Shown here piece by piece: positions 1-9,798 of a DNA stretch of 64,000 nt. How positions within the stretch are numbered: the stretch's first letter is position 1; each line of letters starts with the position of its first letter. Source of the DNA: Rikenellaceae bacterium (GTDB taxonomy: Bacteria; Bacteroidota; Bacteroidia; Bacteroidales; Rikenellaceae); contig SUZC01000002.1 in the NCBI GenBank assembly GCA_015060165.1, positions 186,001-250,000 on the forward strand, given 5' to 3'. The notes under the pieces were generated by a model, which was given only the letters and a program-made list of their open reading frames with translations, was not told the origin of the DNA and did no database searches. The translations under genes were made by a program, and so were the position numbers.

Positions 1-1
1 G

Positions 2-1129
2 CCTATCGCTATGGGGGCAGTTACCTTTGGCCAAATTAAGCCTTTTTTTGATTCGATGCTCTATGTGTGCCTTGCGTTTATTATGATAAACGTGGGTCGT
101 GAGTTTGAGTTGGATAAAAGTCGATGGCGCTCATATACTGCCGACTACTTTATAGCTATGGCAACGGCTGCAGCTCCATGGTTGCTGATTTGTTTCTATT
201 ATATGGTGCTTTTGCCATCGAATTATTTTACAGATTGGGATGCCTGGAAGGAGACTCTATTACTTAGCCGATTTGCAGCTCCTACGTCGGCGGGAATACT
301 ATTTACCATGTTGGCTGCTGCTGGCTTGAAATCATCATGGGTATACCAGAAAACTCGTGTTTTGGCAATCTTTGACGATCTCGATACCATTCTGCTTATG
401 ATACCTTTGCAGATATTTATGATTGGTATGCGTTGGCAGTTGGGTGTAGTCGTGTTGGTTGTTTTCATATGTCTTTATATCGGCTGGAGATATCTTAAAC
501 GATTTAATTTCAATCAGTCGTGGGGGTCGATATTGGGTTATTCTACCATATTGGTTTTTGCTTTTCAAGGGCTATATGTCTTGTCGAAGCAGCTGTTTGG
601 CTCTGATGCCGCTATCCATATAGAGGTGCTATTGCCAGCATTTGTACTTGGTATGATTATGAAACCCAAGCATCGCCATTCGCGTACAGATGAGAGCGTG
701 GCAACCATCATTTCATATCTGTTTATGTTCCTGGTTGGAATGAGTGCTCCGTTGTTTGTTGGTGTTGATTTTGGGGCAGATGTGGGCGGCAGTGTAGTAG
801 CGCAGGTTGGCTCAATGACGTGGGGTGAGATAGCAATTCATGTAGCAGTTGTTACAGCCCTATCTAATATAGGTAAGATGGTGCCTCTGTTTTTCTATAG
901 AGAGCATTCGTTTACCGAGCGTTTGGCATTGAGTATTGGTATGTTTACTCGTGGAGAGGTCGGCGCAGGAATTATATTCGTTTCGATTGGTTATGGTTTG
1001 GGAGGCCCATTGTTGGCTATTTCGTTGCTTACGATTCTTACCAATTTGATTTTGACAGGTGGCTTCGTAGTTATTGTTAAGCGTTTAGCTTTGAAGGTTG
1101 AGCGTGAGCAAGCTGCTGCAAATTTGTAA
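2..1129 (+). CDS. Cation:proton antiporter, 5' partial
   Basis: This is an inner-membrane monovalent cation/proton exchanger of the CPA family. The protein is almost entirely hydrophobic, with about ten predicted membrane spans. It carries a late conserved segment, MFTRGEVGAGIIF, typical of Na+/H+ antiporters of Bacteroidota, and ends in a short charged cytoplasmic tail. The first ATG is at 11, but the frame stays open to the window edge (codons for P-I-A precede it). The family usually has further N-terminal helices, so the true start probably lies outside the window. It ends at a strong terminator shared with the convergent dCMP deaminase gene. The ion specificity cannot be read from the sequence. 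Confidence 0.8.
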   Translation, partial: PIAMGAVTFGQIKPFFDSMLYVCLAFIMINVGREFELDKSRWRSYTADYFIAMATAAAPWLLICFYYMVLLPSNYFTDWDAWKETLLLSRFAAPTSAGILFTMLAAAGLKSSWVYQKTRVLAIFDDLDTILLMIPLQIFMIGMRWQLGVVVLVVFICLYIGWRYLKRFNFNQSWGSILGYSTILVFAFQGLYVLSKQLFGSDAAIHIEVLLPAFVLGMIMKPKHRHSRTDESVATIISYLFMFLVGMSAPLFVGVDFGADVGGSVVAQVGSMTWGEIAIHVAVVTALSNIGKMVPLFFYREHSFTERLALSIGMFTRGEVGAGIIFVSIGYGLGGPLLAISLLTILTNLILTGGFVVIVKRLALKVEREQAAANL

Positions 1130-1165
1130 TGTTGGGCTTGCGGTTTTGCATACATACTATAAAAG

Positions 1166-1195
1166 AACTCCCCGAATTATTCGATTCGGGGAGTT
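1166..1195. terminator. Bidirectional terminator
   Basis: A perfect 12-bp inverted repeat (AACTCCCCGAAT / ATTCGGGGAGTT) with a 6-nt loop. It sits between the convergent antiporter gene (plus) and dCMP deaminase gene (minus), with A-rich and T-rich flanks on either side. Confidence 0.85.
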
Positions 1196-1223
1196 TTGTA
1201 CTATATCTTCTTATGGGAAGTAT

Positions 1224-1679
1224 CTACTCGTTAGCATCGCGCTTTACACACTCGATACCTACACGGCGTAGCAGATTGAGTCCATCCTCAGAACGATAAT
1301 CATCGAGGTAGACAACTCGTTTGATTCCTGCTTGTATAATCAATTTTGAGCACTCGATACATGGCGCTGCTGTGATGTAAAGAGTTGAGCCGTCGCAGTT
1401 GTTGGCACTCTTTGCAACCTTTGTGATAGCATTGGCTTCGGCGTGAAGAACGTATGGTTTAGTTTTACCCATATCATCCTCACAGATATTCTCAAATCCC
1501 GATGGTGTACCATTGTATCCATCCGAGATGATCATCTTATCCTTCACAATCAAGGCTCCCACTTGGCGGCGTACACAATATGAATTCTCGGCCCAAATGC
1601 GTGCCATCCTGAGGTAGCGAAGGTCGAGTTGGCGGAGTTTTTCCTCTTCGTATCCCATTTTGTTATTTTGTTTCGTCAA
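1224..1679 (-). CDS. dCMP deaminase (ComE-type)
   Basis: A zinc-dependent cytidylate deaminase that converts dCMP to dUMP for thymidylate synthesis. The protein is 151 aa and contains the deaminase signature HAEANAI, with zinc ligand His79 and catalytic Glu81, followed by PCIEC with zinc ligands Cys107 and Cys110. An upstream NGTPSGF segment is typical of dCMP deaminases. Starting at 1679 overlaps the end of the upstream GH99-like gene by 17 nt. The Met at residue 8 (codon at 1658) would give no overlap and an equally good protein. It is probably the last gene of the secA unit on the minus strand and ends at the shared terminator at 1166-1195. Confidence 0.9.
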   Translation of the reverse strand: MTKQNNKMGYEEEKLRQLDLRYLRMARIWAENSYCVRRQVGALIVKDKMIISDGYNGTPSGFENICEDDMGKTKPYVLHAEANAITKVAKSANNCDGSTLYITAAPCIECSKLIIQAGIKRVVYLDDYRSEDGLNLLRRVGIECVKRDANE

Positions 1680-2853
1680 TAAATACTTTCTTTATAGCTT
1701 CCAAATACCCATAGCCATATATGTTGCAGGGTTGCAGATAGCTTGTTTCGGTCCACTCGTTCCAGCTGTTGATGGTAATCAGTGGTGTGCGATCGGGGTG
1801 TTTGTCTGCGTGAGCTTTGGCCTTACGCAATGCGTTTTCAAATGCCTCAGGTGTGTTGTTCTTCACAACAGCACTCTTAACCGTGCGAGGGCTATTGTCC
1901 CAACCAACGCTGACGTGTGGATAGTATGTGAATGTGTATTCTTTGTCGATTCTATTCCACTCTTTCTCTACGTCTGCCATGATTTCAGAGTAGTCACGAT
2001 TTACTTTCGTAAAGTGTACGAACTGATAGTGTGTAGAACTATTGAAACCAAGAGTTTTGATGAAATTATCTTGTGGGTTACCGCTCTTGTTTGAGTCCAA
2101 TCCACTGTAATTTAGATTTATAGCCCACATCGCAAATTGCAGTTCGAGGTCGGGGAAACCCGCTTTACGCACTTCTTTGCGGAACCATTTGAGGGCATCA
2201 ATTGTTTGCTCAATACCTCCAAGTCCGTTAATAAGGTTAGGTATGTCGTATACCATAAATACTGGCTTGCCATCAATCTTGTAGTATTGGGGGTGCTTGA
2301 AGTAGAGTTCAATATTGCGTTTGCAAATCTTCTCAAACTCTTCTCTATCCACTTTGCCTTGCCAAATTACGTTGTTTTCGTTGTAGCGAGCCAAGCGTGT
2401 ATCCCAAAGGTTGAGTACATCGTGGTTAGCCCACATAAGGTAGAACTTCATCTTGTCAACGTTTTTTGCTTTCAAGAAGCCGTTGTTAAGAGTTGTCTCC
2501 ATAAATGGGCGGCCATCGTACCAATACCAATCAAAAATAAAGACATTGACACCGTGCTTAGTGGCTTGCTCTATCTCCATCTCCATTACAGCTGGGTCGG
2601 CCTCGTTGATATATCCCCACAAAGGTTTACGATCCCAATAGTGACCTGGATTACGTTGCTGCATTGTCATAACGGTCTCCCATTCGCCAATGCCCATAGG
2701 CCAAAATGGTCGCAAGCGTATGTCGTCAGAAGCGTACGCTGGATATAAAAATGCAGCAACGTCGTATTTCTGAGGCGTTGCTTGTGCTCTTGCTCCCAAT
2801 GCGTATAGCGTAGCACAAATAAATATGATTAATTTTATCCCAATGTGTTTCAT
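1663..2853 (-). CDS. Secreted GH99-like / WbsX-type protein
   Basis: A 396-aa protein with an N-terminal signal peptide (hydrophobic stretch ending GARAQA) and one domain resembling glycoside hydrolase family 99-like/WbsX proteins. Supporting segments are FDWYWYDGRPF near the N-terminal third and NSWNEWTETSYLQP near the C-terminus, the latter a hallmark of this fold. The family includes endo-acting mannosidases and proteins of polysaccharide loci, so a role in exported glycan metabolism is inferred but the substrate is unknown. The protein is probably periplasmic. It lies 14 nt downstream of secA, so co-transcription is likely although the functions look unrelated. No polysaccharide-utilisation genes (SusC/D) lie nearby. 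Confidence 0.75.
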   Translation of the reverse strand: MKHIGIKLIIFICATLYALGARAQATPQKYDVAAFLYPAYASDDIRLRPFWPMGIGEWETVMTMQQRNPGHYWDRKPLWGYINEADPAVMEMEIEQATKHGVNVFIFDWYWYDGRPFMETTLNNGFLKAKNVDKMKFYLMWANHDVLNLWDTRLARYNENNVIWQGKVDREEFEKICKRNIELYFKHPQYYKIDGKPVFMVYDIPNLINGLGGIEQTIDALKWFRKEVRKAGFPDLELQFAMWAINLNYSGLDSNKSGNPQDNFIKTLGFNSSTHYQFVHFTKVNRDYSEIMADVEKEWNRIDKEYTFTYYPHVSVGWDNSPRTVKSAVVKNNTPEAFENALRKAKAHADKHPDRTPLITINSWNEWTETSYLQPCNIYGYGYLEAIKKVFIDETK

Positions 2854-2867
2854 GTCCGATTCAATTA

Positions 2868-5800
2868 TTACATTGCCTTACCGTGGCAGTGCTTGTACTT
2901 CTTGCCACTACCGCACGGGCAAGGATCGTTACGGCCAACCTTCTTTTCAACCTTGATTGGAGCAGGCTTACTCTTCTCGGCCTGGCCAGCAGCAGCTGCC
3001 GCAGCCATACGAGATGCCTGCAATTTGTTGACGTCAACCTTCGCCTTCTGCTGACGCTCCTGCTGCACCGACTCAGGATTATTCTCACGAGTCGGGATAT
3101 ATGACTTGTTGAGAATTGCGAGTGTGTCGCGGTTGACCTTTTCAAGCATCTTCGAGAAGAGATTATATGACTCCAATTTGTAGATGAGCAATGGATCCTT
3201 CTGCTCATATGTGGCATTCTGTACGCTCTGGCGTAACTCGTCCATCTCGCGCAAATGCTCTCTCCACGCATCATCAATTGTGGTGAACATCACAATCTTG
3301 GCGAATACCTTGTAAATCTCAGCGCAATCAGTATCCTTGCAACGTTGCAACTCTACCGGAACGTGATAACCTAAGTGGCCATCTGTAAGCGGGAAGCTGA
3401 TCTGGCGCTCCATATTATTCTTGTTGTCCTCATAGATAACCTCCATGGTGCGACGTACAGTATCGGCAGCAAGCTTGCCACGACGAGCAAACTGGGTACG
3501 TAGATCCTCCACTATAAACTCTACGATATCGCGTGGTTTCGATGCGTTGTACTTGGCCTCATCGAACGATGGATGAAGTGCTACCTCGCGAATCAGCTCA
3601 AATGTAAATGACTCGTAGTCCATACCCTCGTGAGCTTGCATAAATGACTCTGCAAAGTCGTACATGATATTATTGAGGTCGATCTCGATACGCTCTCCGT
3701 ACAATGCGTGGCGACGGCGGGTGTAGATAACCTCACGTTGTGAGTTCATAACATCGTCATACTCCAAGAGTCGCTTACGAATACCGAAGTTGTTCTCCTC
3801 GACCTTCTTCTGAGCACGCTCAATGGCCTTGGTCATCATTGAAGCCTGGATTACCTCGCCCTCTTCGATACCCATTTTATCCATTAAAGATGCGATACGA
3901 GCGGAACCGAACAGACGCATCAAATCATCCTCCAACGATACGAAGAATTGTGAAGAACCAGGGTCTCCCTGACGTCCGGCACGGCCACGCAACTGACGGT
4001 CTACACGACGGCTCTCGTGACGCTCCGTACCGATGATCGCCAAACCGCCAGCCTCTTTAGCTTCAGGCGAGAGCTTGATATCGGTACCACGACCTGCCAT
4101 ATTTGTTGCAATGGTAACCTGCCCTGTGCGACCAGCCTCAGCTACAATCTGAGCCTCCAACTGGTGTTGCTTTGCATTGAGGACATTGTGCTTGATACCG
4201 CGCAATTTAAGCATACGGCTCAAAAGTTCAGAAATCTCTACCGATGTGGTACCAACCAATACCGGACGCTTAGCCTCGACAAGGCGTACAACCTCGTCGA
4301 TTACGGCATTATACTTTTCGCGCTTAGTCTTGTATACCAAATCCTCGCGGTCATCGCGGATAACAGGACGGTTGGTAGGAATTACCACAACGTCCAACTT
4401 ATAGATGTTCCAGAACTCCGATGCCTCAGTCTCGGCGGTACCTGTCATACCTGCCAACTTATGATACATACGGAAGTAGTTCTGCAATGTGATAGTTGCA
4501 AATGTCTGTGTGGCAGCCTCGACCTTTACGCGCTCCTTAGCCTCGATTGCCTGATGCAAGCCGTCAGAGTAGCGGCGACCGTCGAGAATACGACCTGTCT
4601 GCTCATCAACGATCTTAACCTTGTTGTCCATCACAACATACTCAACATCCTTTTCGAACATAGAGTAAGCCTTCAGGAGCTGGTTTACTGTGTGTACACG
4701 CTCCGACTTGATGGAGTAATCGTTGATGATTTGGTCTTTGCGGTTAACCTTTTCTTCAACTGACAAATCACTCTTCTCCAACTCAGCAATCTCGCTACCG
4801 ATGTCGGGCAATACGAAGAATCCGTCCTCCTTGAAGTATTTCGACAAAACATCGTGACCCTTGTCGGTAAGCTCTACAGAGTTCAACTTCTCGTCAATTA
4901 CAAAGTACAAGTCATCGGTAATCTCGTGCATACGACGGTTGTTGTCCTGCATAAAGATGTTCTCGATCTTTTGGAATTGAACCTTGATGCCTGGCTCCGA
5001 GAGGAACTTGATGATAGGCTTGTACTTTGGAAGACCTTTGTGGGCGCGATATAGCAATATGCCACCCTCATCGATCTTACCCTCAGCGAAGAGTTTGCGC
5101 GACTCTGCGACAAGCGATGTCACAAAATTTTTCTGCAAGTTGTAAAGGTGCTCGATTGATGGACGATAGTTTTCGAACATCTGGTCGTCACCCTTGGGGA
5201 CGGGTCCTGAAATGATAAGTGGGGTACGGGCATCGTCAATCAATACCGAGTCGACCTCATCGACGATAGCGTAGTGGTGCTTGCGCTGAACCAAATCCTT
5301 AGGCGATGAAGCCATATTGTCACGCAAGTAGTCGAAACCATACTCGTTGTTGGTACCAAAAGTAATGTCGGCCATATATGCCTTGCGGCGAGCTTCCGAG
5401 TTGGGCTGGTGCTTATCGATACAATCTACCGACAAGCCGTGGAACTCATACATCGGGCCCATCCACTCTGAGTCACGACGAGCCAAATAGTCGTTCACCG
5501 TAACCACGTGCACACCTTTACGAGCCAATGCATTTAAGAATACAGGGAGTGTTGCAACCAATGTCTTACCCTCACCGGTAGCCATCTCCGAAATCTTACC
5601 CTTGTGAAGTACTACACCACCAAAGAGCTGCACATCGTAATGGATCATCTCCCACTTCAAATCGTTACCTCCGGCCAACCAGTGTGTGGCATAGATAGCT
5701 TTGTCGCCTTCGATTGTTACGAAATCTTTTGTAGCGGCAAGGTTACGGTCGAAATCGTTGGCAGTTACCTCCACCGTTTCGTTCTGAGTAAAGCGACGAG

Positions 5801-6161
5801 CAGTATCCTTCATAATGGCAAATGCCTCGGGAAGAATCTCATCGAGCTTTTGCTCGATTTTCTCATCGATACGTTTTGTGGTATTGTCAATATCCTTTGA
5901 AATCTTCTCTTTTTCGTCGAGTGAGGTATCGGCCAATTCGAGTTTAGCCTTTTGCTCAAGGATATGAGCCTCGTCCTGCGCGATGAAATCGGCAATACGA
6001 CGCATCAACTCGGCACTATGTGCACGAAGTTCATCGTTTGAGAGCTTCTCGATAGAAGGGTATATCTCCTTGATCTTCTTTACATAAGGTTCGATCTGCT
6101 TGCGGTCTTTATCTGATTTAGAACCGAAGAAGAGTTTTAAAATTTTGCTAGCTATATCCAT
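2868..6161 (-). CDS. secA: Protein translocase ATPase SecA
   Basis: The motor ATPase that drives preproteins through the SecYEG channel. The protein is 1097 aa, longer than the about 900 residues of enterobacterial SecA but normal for Bacteroidota, which have extra sequence around the nucleotide-binding and preprotein-binding domains. The Walker A motif MATGEGKT lies at residues 193-200. The DEAD-like box region ([14 protein letters not shown]) and helicase C domain with GRGTDIKL and [13 protein letters not shown] follow. The C-terminal zinc-binding SecB/ribosome contact motif is intact (Cys1081, Cys1083, Cys1092, His1093). It is the first gene of a minus-strand unit, with a promoter element at 6202-6209. 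Confidence 0.98.
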   Translation of the reverse strand: MDIASKILKLFFGSKSDKDRKQIEPYVKKIKEIYPSIEKLSNDELRAHSAELMRRIADFIAQDEAHILEQKAKLELADTSLDEKEKISKDIDNTTKRIDEKIEQKLDEILPEAFAIMKDTARRFTQNETVEVTANDFDRNLAATKDFVTIEGDKAIYATHWLAGGNDLKWEMIHYDVQLFGGVVLHKGKISEMATGEGKTLVATLPVFLNALARKGVHVVTVNDYLARRDSEWMGPMYEFHGLSVDCIDKHQPNSEARRKAYMADITFGTNNEYGFDYLRDNMASSPKDLVQRKHHYAIVDEVDSVLIDDARTPLIISGPVPKGDDQMFENYRPSIEHLYNLQKNFVTSLVAESRKLFAEGKIDEGGILLYRAHKGLPKYKPIIKFLSEPGIKVQFQKIENIFMQDNNRRMHEITDDLYFVIDEKLNSVELTDKGHDVLSKYFKEDGFFVLPDIGSEIAELEKSDLSVEEKVNRKDQIINDYSIKSERVHTVNQLLKAYSMFEKDVEYVVMDNKVKIVDEQTGRILDGRRYSDGLHQAIEAKERVKVEAATQTFATITLQNYFRMYHKLAGMTGTAETEASEFWNIYKLDVVVIPTNRPVIRDDREDLVYKTKREKYNAVIDEVVRLVEAKRPVLVGTTSVEISELLSRMLKLRGIKHNVLNAKQHQLEAQIVAEAGRTGQVTIATNMAGRGTDIKLSPEAKEAGGLAIIGTERHESRRVDRQLRGRAGRQGDPGSSQFFVSLEDDLMRLFGSARIASLMDKMGIEEGEVIQASMMTKAIERAQKKVEENNFGIRKRLLEYDDVMNSQREVIYTRRRHALYGERIEIDLNNIMYDFAESFMQAHEGMDYESFTFELIREVALHPSFDEAKYNASKPRDIVEFIVEDLRTQFARRGKLAADTVRRTMEVIYEDNKNNMERQISFPLTDGHLGYHVPVELQRCKDTDCAEIYKVFAKIVMFTTIDDAWREHLREMDELRQSVQNATYEQKDPLLIYKLESYNLFSKMLEKVNRDTLAILNKSYIPTRENNPESVQQERQQKAKVDVNKLQASRMAAAAAAGQAEKSKPAPIKVEKKVGRNDPCPCGSGKKYKHCHGKAM

Positions 6162-6201
6162 AATTATCTATTGTTTTTTCTTTTTAAGCATATAAATCCT
6201 A

Positions 6202-6209
6202 CAAATATA
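6202..6209 (-). promoter_or_regulatory. -7 element of the secA promoter
   Basis: CAAATATA on the plus strand reads TATATTTG on the minus strand, matching the Bacteroidota -7 consensus TAnnTTTG. A TTTTG-like -33 element lies about 20 nt further upstream, near 6230. It is about 40 nt upstream of the secA start. Confidence 0.65.
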
Positions 6210-6358
6210 GCCATTTCTTTTGAAATGGCAAAATATTGCACCTCAGACTATTCGAGATGTGTGATTATTTGTTTGAGGAAGTAATAAATGGAGCGGAATT
6301 TGTGATTAAATAGCCATAAAATGCTATTGCTTGCTTGCGATAATGCCTACGCAGAATC

Positions 6359-7336
6359 TTACTCAGCGTGAGCTTCGATAGCAGCCGACTTTGCCAGGAT
6401 TCGCATACCTACGGGGCACTCCTCGCAACGGCGGTCACGACAATATTCGAATGAGAGTTGCAGTAGTGCCTGACTATCGAATGCCGAGCGGGCTAATAAG
6501 CCATAACTATTCCATTGTGAGATTATTGAGTTTTTCTCTGCAGGTAACTTCTCCAATAGCGAAAGAGCCCTCGATCGCAGGCGTTCGTTGCCTGTGTATT
6601 CGCTATATGCAAATTGCATTTGCACTACCAAATTTATTGCCAATAGATCGCTCTTGGTGCGGCCGATACGTTTCGAAACACTTTTTTGTATGTCGCTGCC
6701 GGGAGTATAATGATTGAGCCAGTATGGGCGTGCTTCACAGCCGAAAAGGCGTTGTACATCGTCGCTGGTCTGACACTCCAACATGCGATCCATAACATTT
6801 TGGGTATGAGTCAAAAATGTAGTTATTTGCGAAAGGCGAAGTACAGGATGATTGTTCGGATAGATGCGCTTTAACTTCCAATCACTCGATTCCATTGCCT
6901 TAATCGAATATTTGTTTGCCAGATATTCGAAATCGCGTTTTAGGTTGAGGATATACTCATCGTGTGGATATAGGTCAAGCAGCCCGCTGGTTCCGATGAG
7001 CATAGCTTCGATATTTTGCGGAGAGAGTTTCTCGCGGAGAATAGCAGCATAGGGTACTCTTGTGGCGAGCTCGGTGAATGCATCTTTGTTGTCAATGCCA
7101 CCCATTGTGCGTAGTAGCATAAGGTAGAACGTCTGTGGCCAGTTCTCATTGCATTGTCGGTAGAATGAAACAATGTCTCGATTTTTGCGGGCCAGACGGT
7201 CAAAACCTAAACGATTGTAAATTTCACTACGATGCAGAGCATCAAGCGAGTGCAGATAACCTCCGCAGGCGAAGTATGATGCTCCTGCTTTCAGACGGTT
7301 TATATCTCGCTTGTCGTGTTGCATAGCGTGTGGCAA
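6359..7336 (-). CDS. DUF2851 family protein, short form
   Basis: A 325-aa protein of unknown function. It matches the central and C-terminal parts of the DUF2851 family: a WPQTFYLMLLRTMGG segment, then an IEAMLIGTSGLLDL helix, a W-x-L-K-R-I-Y-P-N-N-HP segment, and a C-terminal cysteine cluster CRDRRCEECPVG. Family members I know carry roughly another hundred N-terminal residues, which are missing here. The gene upstream ends only 19 nt away, so no hidden upstream exon-like frame can supply them. It is the last gene of the lptD-to-DUF2851 run and follows two Fe-S assembly genes. The cysteine cluster might bind metal or an Fe-S cluster, but that is inference. Confidence 0.7.
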   Translation of the reverse strand: MPHAMQHDKRDINRLKAGASYFACGGYLHSLDALHRSEIYNRLGFDRLARKNRDIVSFYRQCNENWPQTFYLMLLRTMGGIDNKDAFTELATRVPYAAILREKLSPQNIEAMLIGTSGLLDLYPHDEYILNLKRDFEYLANKYSIKAMESSDWKLKRIYPNNHPVLRLSQITTFLTHTQNVMDRMLECQTSDDVQRLFGCEARPYWLNHYTPGSDIQKSVSKRIGRTKSDLLAINLVVQMQFAYSEYTGNERLRSRALSLLEKLPAEKNSIISQWNSYGLLARSAFDSQALLQLSFEYCRDRRCEECPVGMRILAKSAAIEAHAE

Positions 7337-7355
7337 ATCGGTTATGCGATATGTT

Positions 7356-7676
7356 TTACAAAAGATTCAGTTCAAGAAGAGCCTCCTCGCTCATCATACT
7401 CTTATCCCAAGGTGGCTCAAATGTGAGTATAATATTTACCGACTCCACACCATTTACCTTCTTGACCTGAGTATTGATATCCTCAATAAGCATATCGGCC
7501 ATAGGGCAGTTGGGAGCGGTGAGGGTCATACGAATATCGGCCACACGTTCGGGCGTGAAATCTATTTCGTAGATTAGTCCCAAGTCGTAGATATTGACCG
7601 GAATTTCGGGGTCGTATATGTTTTTAAGTGTCAGAACAATATCGTGTTCTACCTTTAATATCTCTTCGGGTGTCAT
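7356..7676 (-). CDS. MIP18/DUF59 Fe-S cluster assembly factor
   Basis: A 106-aa single-domain protein of the MIP18/PaaD/SufT family, which helps mature or deliver iron-sulfur clusters. The conserved features are DPEIPVNIYDLGLIY near residues 22-36 and the TLTAPNCPMAD motif with the family cysteine. It lies 28 nt downstream of sufE and just before the DUF2851 gene, and the SufE/MIP18 pairing supports a role in Fe-S biogenesis. The rest of the SUF machinery (SufB, C, D, S) is not in this window. The call is confident at the family level; whether it corresponds exactly to SufT is less certain. Confidence 0.88.
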   Translation of the reverse strand: MTPEEILKVEHDIVLTLKNIYDPEIPVNIYDLGLIYEIDFTPERVADIRMTLTAPNCPMADMLIEDINTQVKKVNGVESVNIILTFEPPWDKSMMSEEALLELNLL

Positions 7677-7704
7677 ACACTTTCAATTTCTAATAGTCTT
7701 AGCC

Positions 7705-8121
7705 TTATGCTTTAGCATTGAATGCCAAAGCATACATCTTCATCTGTTTTATCATCGCCAGAAGTCCGTTGCTGCGTGTCGGTGATAGGTTTTCGCCCAA
7801 ACCAATGGCGTCGATAAAGTATAAATCCATATCGACAATCTCCTGTGGTGAGCGGCCATTCATCACGCGGATGAGCAATGCGATGATTCCCTTGGTTATG
7901 ATTGCATCGCTGTCAGCCGAGAAATATACCTTCCCATTGTCAAGGTGGGCGTCAACCCATACTCGCGACTGGCATCCTTTAATCACATAGTCATCGGTGC
8001 GATGCTCTGGCGCAATTGCTGGCAGTGTATCGCTGAGCTCTATGAGATAGTCATATTTGTCGAGCCATTCATCGAATACCGAGAACTCTTCGATAATATC
8101 TTCTTGAATCTGGTCTTTCAT
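7705..8121 (-). CDS. sufE: SufE family cysteine desulfurase activator
   Basis: A 138-aa SufE-fold protein that accepts persulfide sulfur from the SufS cysteine desulfurase and passes it to the Fe-S scaffold. The acceptor cysteine is Cys50 in the conserved segment IKGCQSRVWV, followed by the usual Ser/Asp region (FSADSDAIITKGIIALL) and a C-terminal LSPTRSNGL loop. Length and layout match free-standing SufE. It lies 11 nt downstream of the phosphatase-like gene and is followed by the MIP18-type factor, so the two Fe-S genes are almost certainly co-expressed. Confidence 0.92.
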   Translation of the reverse strand: MKDQIQEDIIEEFSVFDEWLDKYDYLIELSDTLPAIAPEHRTDDYVIKGCQSRVWVDAHLDNGKVYFSADSDAIITKGIIALLIRVMNGRSPQEIVDMDLYFIDAIGLGENLSPTRSNGLLAMIKQMKMYALAFNAKA

Positions 8122-8132
8122 AATGTCCTAGT

Positions 8133-9755
8133 CTAAAAAACACTTAAAACATCCCCCTCGGCAGCCGATGGCCTGCTTATACCCAATAATCGCGCCTCGG
8201 TGACAGCCAACGATGTCATATCGCTTTTTTGGTCGTGGCGGGCAGCCTTTACACCTCCACCATAAATGATGAGAGGTACTTGGGTATCATACAGATACAT
8301 TGAACCCGACGATGAGCGTACGCCCTCTTGCTCGGCTATCCATCCAGGCATAAGATTTATTATTACATCTCCCGAACGGCGGGGATAAAATCCGTTCTGA
8401 ATCTTGCGGCCGTATCCGCTTCCGAAATATGTGTTACGCATAGCCTCGGCTGAAACGGCGTGCGATACTCCTCTTAGCTGCATAAGGAACGTTGCAATAT
8501 CGTGTTGTATTTCGGCTATCGATAACCCTTTCTCATAGATGAGGTTATGGTTAAGGTAGAATGCACGATCGATACATCCTAAAATCCACTCCCCGTTGCC
8601 GTGCTGAGATCCAATGAACGCATTGGTTATCACCTCGGCTTGGCGGATGTTAAAACGCTCCTGCTCCTTGTCCGGGGTGTTGTATGATGGACTTGTACCG
8701 TGGGCGGCAGTGAGGGTGATAACTATTTGGCTGGGATCGGTTACCTGTGCCGAAAGGAATGATAACAACTCCTCGATATTGCGGTCCAGACGATAGAGCA
8801 TATCTTCGTACTCAACTGATTCTGGACCAAAACGTTGGCAGATTTTTGTAGGAGTGTCAAGCACTATGTTGAGCATGTCGATCGACTCATCTTTACCCAT
8901 CTCGTTGTTTGAGATGATGTGCTTGGCAAATGCAAAAACGGCATTATTTCCGGCTGGCGTGTAGCACATCTGATCGTAAGCCTCGTTTAGGCTGGTTTTA
9001 ACCGTTGATGGCTCCTCGCCAATGAGGATAATTCGCTTGTTGTTTTTGCTCTTTAAACCTTCGATGCACGATACTTGTGAGTTATGGTAGTCATCGTAGG
9101 GTAAAAGCAATTCCCAGCGCTTGATCATATATGTCTGATTACTCTCATTGCGATTGTAGAGAGTGACCCATTGTGGAAGTTCTTTTGTGTAATAACTCGA
9201 TGTAGTCCATGCAGTGTGAAGGTCTTCCATCCAATATACCTCACCTGCTCGACCTGCTGTGATTATGGCCGATGTCGGGTCGATGGCGATTGTGGCAATT
9301 CGACTATTTTCATCGTGCTCGGCCAAGGCTTCGCTTATAGTCTCTGCTATCAAATTGCGAGGTGAGTAACCCGATGAACCTCCGCTATAATTTACACTCT
9401 GCTCTTTGCTATCATCGATAAGCGATGTGCGTTTGTTACTTATGTATTCATACCAACTGTCTGCGACAACTCCGTGTGTAGATGGGAGGGCTCCAGTTGA
9501 GATTGTTGCAAGTGATACGGGGGTAGTTGTCTGCATATAGTCGTATGATGCATTGGTAAACCACGCACCATTATCCATCAGTCGTTTAAATCCCCCATTC
9601 GAGAAATTCGAAGCATATCGCTCCAAATCTCCAGCTTGCATAGTGCCTATAACAATATTTACAACCATTCGTGGCTTAGTCTGCGATTTGGCAGGTATTG
9701 CCATAAGCAGTGTGGCCGCAAGAAGTGTTGATATGTATATAATTATTCGTTTCAT
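8133..9755 (-). CDS. PafA-like alkaline phosphatase homologue, probably inactive
   Basis: A 540-aa exported protein (signal peptide ending near residue 24) that aligns over its whole length with the single-domain alkaline phosphatase PafA of Bacteroidota. Shared segments include GGFKRLMDNG, SSYYTKELPQWV, FGPESVEYEDMLYRLD and a C-terminal VPLIIYGGG. The threonine at the nucleophile position is kept (TTTPVSLATISTG). Most metal and substrate ligands are not: the first metal Asp in VVDQM is Gly37 here (VIGTM), the STDYxGH Asp and His are Thr and Gln, the Asp of ADHG is Ala (AAHG), the late His is replaced, and the substrate Lys/Arg pair and Asn are also changed. I infer a pseudoenzyme that keeps the fold, perhaps for binding. 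The comparison is from memory of PafA. Confidence 0.8.
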   Translation of the reverse strand: MKRIIIYISTLLAATLLMAIPAKSQTKPRMVVNIVIGTMQAGDLERYASNFSNGGFKRLMDNGAWFTNASYDYMQTTTPVSLATISTGALPSTHGVVADSWYEYISNKRTSLIDDSKEQSVNYSGGSSGYSPRNLIAETISEALAEHDENSRIATIAIDPTSAIITAGRAGEVYWMEDLHTAWTTSSYYTKELPQWVTLYNRNESNQTYMIKRWELLLPYDDYHNSQVSCIEGLKSKNNKRIILIGEEPSTVKTSLNEAYDQMCYTPAGNNAVFAFAKHIISNNEMGKDESIDMLNIVLDTPTKICQRFGPESVEYEDMLYRLDRNIEELLSFLSAQVTDPSQIVITLTAAHGTSPSYNTPDKEQERFNIRQAEVITNAFIGSQHGNGEWILGCIDRAFYLNHNLIYEKGLSIAEIQHDIATFLMQLRGVSHAVSAEAMRNTYFGSGYGRKIQNGFYPRRSGDVIINLMPGWIAEQEGVRSSSGSMYLYDTQVPLIIYGGGVKAARHDQKSDMTSLAVTEARLLGISRPSAAEGDVLSVF

Positions 9756-9798
9756 CGCTATATCTTTTCAAATTGAAGTCGTAAAATTACTATAAAAA

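Noticed and set aside
2137..2748. Plus-strand open frame of 203 codons
   Set aside because: A shadow of the GH99-like gene on the opposite strand, with no signal or family features.
4017..4763. Plus-strand open frame of 248 codons inside secA
   Set aside because: It lies antisense to conserved SecA helicase motifs. The secA frame explains the sequence completely and this frame has no recognisable domain.
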